64,000 bases of DNA from DASZIT01 sp963819695 (GTDB taxonomy: Bacteria; Actinomycetota; Acidimicrobiia; Acidimicrobiales; RAAP-2): NCBI GenBank assembly GCA_963819695.1, contig CAWFXD010000001.1, positions 806,001 to 870,000 of the forward strand. The letters run 5' to 3'. The position numbers were made by a program, and so were the translations under genes. Below are positions 62,473 through 64,000 of this stretch, one piece after another. Under the pieces are notes generated by a model. That model searched no databases. It saw only the letters and a program-made list of their open reading frames with translations, and was not told the origin of the DNA. The stretch's first letter is position 1, and every line of letters begins with the position of its first letter.

Positions 62473-62973
62473 ATGCCCATCCGCCCGGTTCTGACGCTGC
62501 CCCACGACGTCCTGGTCACCCCGGCCTACCCGGTGGGAGGCATCGGCGCCGAGGCCCGGGCGCTGGCGGTGGATCTGGTCGACACCATGCGAGCGTCCCC
62601 GGGATGCGTCGGTTTGGCGGCTCCCCAGATCGGGGTGGATCTCCGTGCCTTCGTGGTCGATGTCACCGGCCACCGGTTAGCCCGGTCCTCTCACGGGATG
62701 TTCGTCCTCTTCGACCCGGTGGTCGAAGCCGCCTCTGCCCCGGAGTCGGCCCGGGAGGGATGCATGAGCGTTCCCGATCTCACCGGCAACGTGGCCCGGG
62801 CCACCCAGGTGACGGTCTCGGGCACCACCCCCGACGGCGATCGTCGCCGGTTGGAGGTGGATGCTTTCGAAGCCCGGGCCGTTCTGCACGAGATGGACCA
62901 CCTCGCCGGCCTGGTCTTCCTCGATCGGGTGGCGGGCCCCCACGATGTCTTCCCCCGTAAGGTGTACAGGTGA
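62473..62973 (+). CDS. def: Peptide deformylase
   Basis: A 166-residue metalloenzyme that removes the N-formyl group from nascent proteins. Motifs GLAAPQIG (47-54), EGCMSVPD (95-102; normally EGCLS, here Met replaces Leu) and HEMDHL (139-144) provide the metal ligands Cys, His and His and the catalytic Glu. The Met in EGCM is a tolerated change in other sequences I know of. Coupled to the next gene by GTGA. Confidence 0.9.
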   Translation: MPIRPVLTLPHDVLVTPAYPVGGIGAEARALAVDLVDTMRASPGCVGLAAPQIGVDLRAFVVDVTGHRLARSSHGMFVLFDPVVEAASAPESAREGCMSVPDLTGNVARATQVTVSGTTPDGDRRRLEVDAFEARAVLHEMDHLAGLVFLDRVAGPHDVFPRKVYR

Positions 62974-63725
62974 CCGAATCGACCTCTCCGGCTCCCGCCA
63001 GCCGCGAATCGACCGACGACCGCCTCTACTTCCGGCAGCTGCTGGCCGGGCGGGACTTCGCGGTCGGCGACGCGGTGGCCCAACAGATGGTGAACTTCGT
63101 CTACCTGATCGGGGACCGGTCCACCGGCGAGGCGTTGATCGTCGACCCGGCCTACGGGGTCGACGAGCTGCTGGCCATGCTGGCGGCCGACGGGATGGAA
63201 TTGCGGGGGGCGCTGGCCACCCACTACCACCCGGACCATGTCGGCGGGGACATGATGGGTTGGGGGATCGAGGGCATCACCCGGCTGCTGGAGTTGGCCC
63301 CGGTGCCGATCCACGTCCAGGCCGACGAGGCCCCGTGGGTGGAGCGGTCGACCGGGGTCAGTGCCGGCGACCTGGTCACCCACCACGGCGGCGACGTGGT
63401 GACCGTCGGCGGGGTGCCGATCACCCTGATCCACACCCCGGGCCACACCCCGGGGAGCCAGTGCTTTCTGGTCGACGGCCGCCTGGTGTCCGGCGACACC
63501 CTGTTCCTCGACGGTTGCGGCCGGACCGACCTTCCGGGTGGGGACCCCGAAGAGATGTACGAGTCCTTGACCACCCGCCTGGCCCGGATCCCCGATGAGA
63601 CGATCCTGTACCCCGGCCATCTCTATTCTCCCGAGCCCTCCGCGTCGTTGGGCGCCACCCGGGCGCACAATTATGTGTACCGGCTGTCGACGCCCGAACA
63701 GTGGATGACCATGTTCGGCCGTTGA
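62970..63725 (+). CDS. MBL-fold metallo-hydrolase
   Basis: A 251-residue metallo-beta-lactamase-fold enzyme. Metal motif THYHPDHVGGDM (HxHxDH, about 82-93), LIHTPGHTPGSQCFLVDGRLVSGDTLFLDGCGRTDL and LYPGHLYSP are typical of glyoxalase II/persulfide dioxygenase-like members. The start overlaps the def stop by 4 bp. A role in thiol or persulfide metabolism is possible. Confidence 0.87.
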   Translation: MTESTSPAPASRESTDDRLYFRQLLAGRDFAVGDAVAQQMVNFVYLIGDRSTGEALIVDPAYGVDELLAMLAADGMELRGALATHYHPDHVGGDMMGWGIEGITRLLELAPVPIHVQADEAPWVERSTGVSAGDLVTHHGGDVVTVGGVPITLIHTPGHTPGSQCFLVDGRLVSGDTLFLDGCGRTDLPGGDPEEMYESLTTRLARIPDETILYPGHLYSPEPSASLGATRAHNYVYRLSTPEQWMTMFGR

Positions 63726-63738
63726 GCCAACCACAGCT

Positions 63739-64000
63739 ATGAGTGAACCTCTCTCATCCGACGCCACCATCCTGGTGGTGGGAGCCTCCCTGGCCGGCAT
63801 GCGGGCCGCCGAGGAGATCCGCCACCTGGGCCATACCGGCGACGTCGTCATCATCGGCGAGGAGATCCACCCTCCCTACGACCGGCCCCCGTTGTCGAAG
63901 CAATTCCTGGCCGGGAAGTGGGACGTCGAGCGCATTCATCACCACACGCCGGAGAAGCTCGACGCCTTCGGGCTCGAGTTCCGGCTCGGCACCCGGGCCA
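63739..64000 (+). CDS. FAD-dependent oxidoreductase (ferredoxin reductase-like), truncated at the window end
   Basis: Only the N-terminal 87 residues lie in the window. MSEPLSSDATILVVGASLAGMRAAEEIR is a Rossmann FAD motif (GASLAGMRAA), and PYDRPPLSKQFLAGKW is the second block of the family that includes ferredoxin and rubredoxin reductases. It follows the MBL gene by 13 bp, so the three genes def, MBL and this reductase probably form one operon. Confidence 0.82.
   Translation, partial: MSEPLSSDATILVVGASLAGMRAAEEIRHLGHTGDVVIIGEEIHPPYDRPPLSKQFLAGKWDVERIHHHTPEKLDAFGLEFRLGTRA

Overview
The window is GC-rich DNA (roughly two-thirds G+C by eye) from an actinobacterium, most likely an Acidimicrobiia-like lineage. 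Phylum-level markers are a WhiB iron-sulfur regulator, a PimB-type mannosyltransferase next to a TB16.3-like protein, DUF222/HNH (13E12-type) and bacterial PH-domain proteins, a family 1 encapsulin, and many GTG starts. Many starts lie 6-8 bases after a TANNNT hexamer with no Shine-Dalgarno, the pattern of leaderless transcripts. The genus cannot be fixed from the sequence alone.

Layout. 1-6.7 kb: a partial DUF7064/7065-like gene, an aldehyde dehydrogenase, an OafA-type acyltransferase with SGNH domain, a lipoprotein pair and an inositol-monophosphatase-family gene that runs into tRNA-Val. 6.8-14.5 kb: an accessory stretch, AT-richer at first, with a methyltransferase, ArsR and several SRPBCC genes, a flavin monooxygenase, and a TetR/MFS efflux pair; many genes here carry frameshifts. 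14.5-30.6 kb: RHH protein plus DUF4097 protein, PQQ-like propeller protein, fused ArsR-SRPBCC, GNAT, aldose epimerase, Ser/Thr kinase, lipase, AlkA-like glycosylase, hydrolase, YdbS/YdbT pair, acyl-CoA synthetase and hydroxyacid dehydrogenase. 30.7-46.2 kb: small cysteine proteins, QueG, PimB-like GT4, TB16.3-like SRPBCC, LLM oxidoreductase, aminotransferase, HNH endonuclease, TetR/acetoacetate-decarboxylase-like pair, PlsC, ACT protein, glycerol kinase and NrdR-controlled B12-dependent ribonucleotide reductase. 46.2-56.4 kb: two tandem GH16 glucanases, adenylate kinase, epimerase, WhiB, a YceH-NUDIX-zinc ribbon-phosphatase operon, then the encapsulin operon. 56.4-64 kb: lipoprotein, RNase P RNA (minus strand), xseA-xseB, a second acyl-CoA synthetase, a GcvR-like ACT protein, peptide deformylase, an MBL-fold hydrolase and a truncated FAD reductase.

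The most notable system is at 54858-56401. A nitrobindin/FABP-like heme-binding beta-barrel protein ends in an encapsulin cargo-loading peptide (LGIGNLRSE) and overlaps by ATGA with a complete family 1 encapsulin gene. This predicts a nanocompartment loaded with a heme protein of a type I do not recall among described cargoes.

Caution: at least ten genes contain single-base frameshifts that otherwise leave conserved protein sequence intact. They cluster at 10.3-13.7 kb and look more like assembly indels than real decay.
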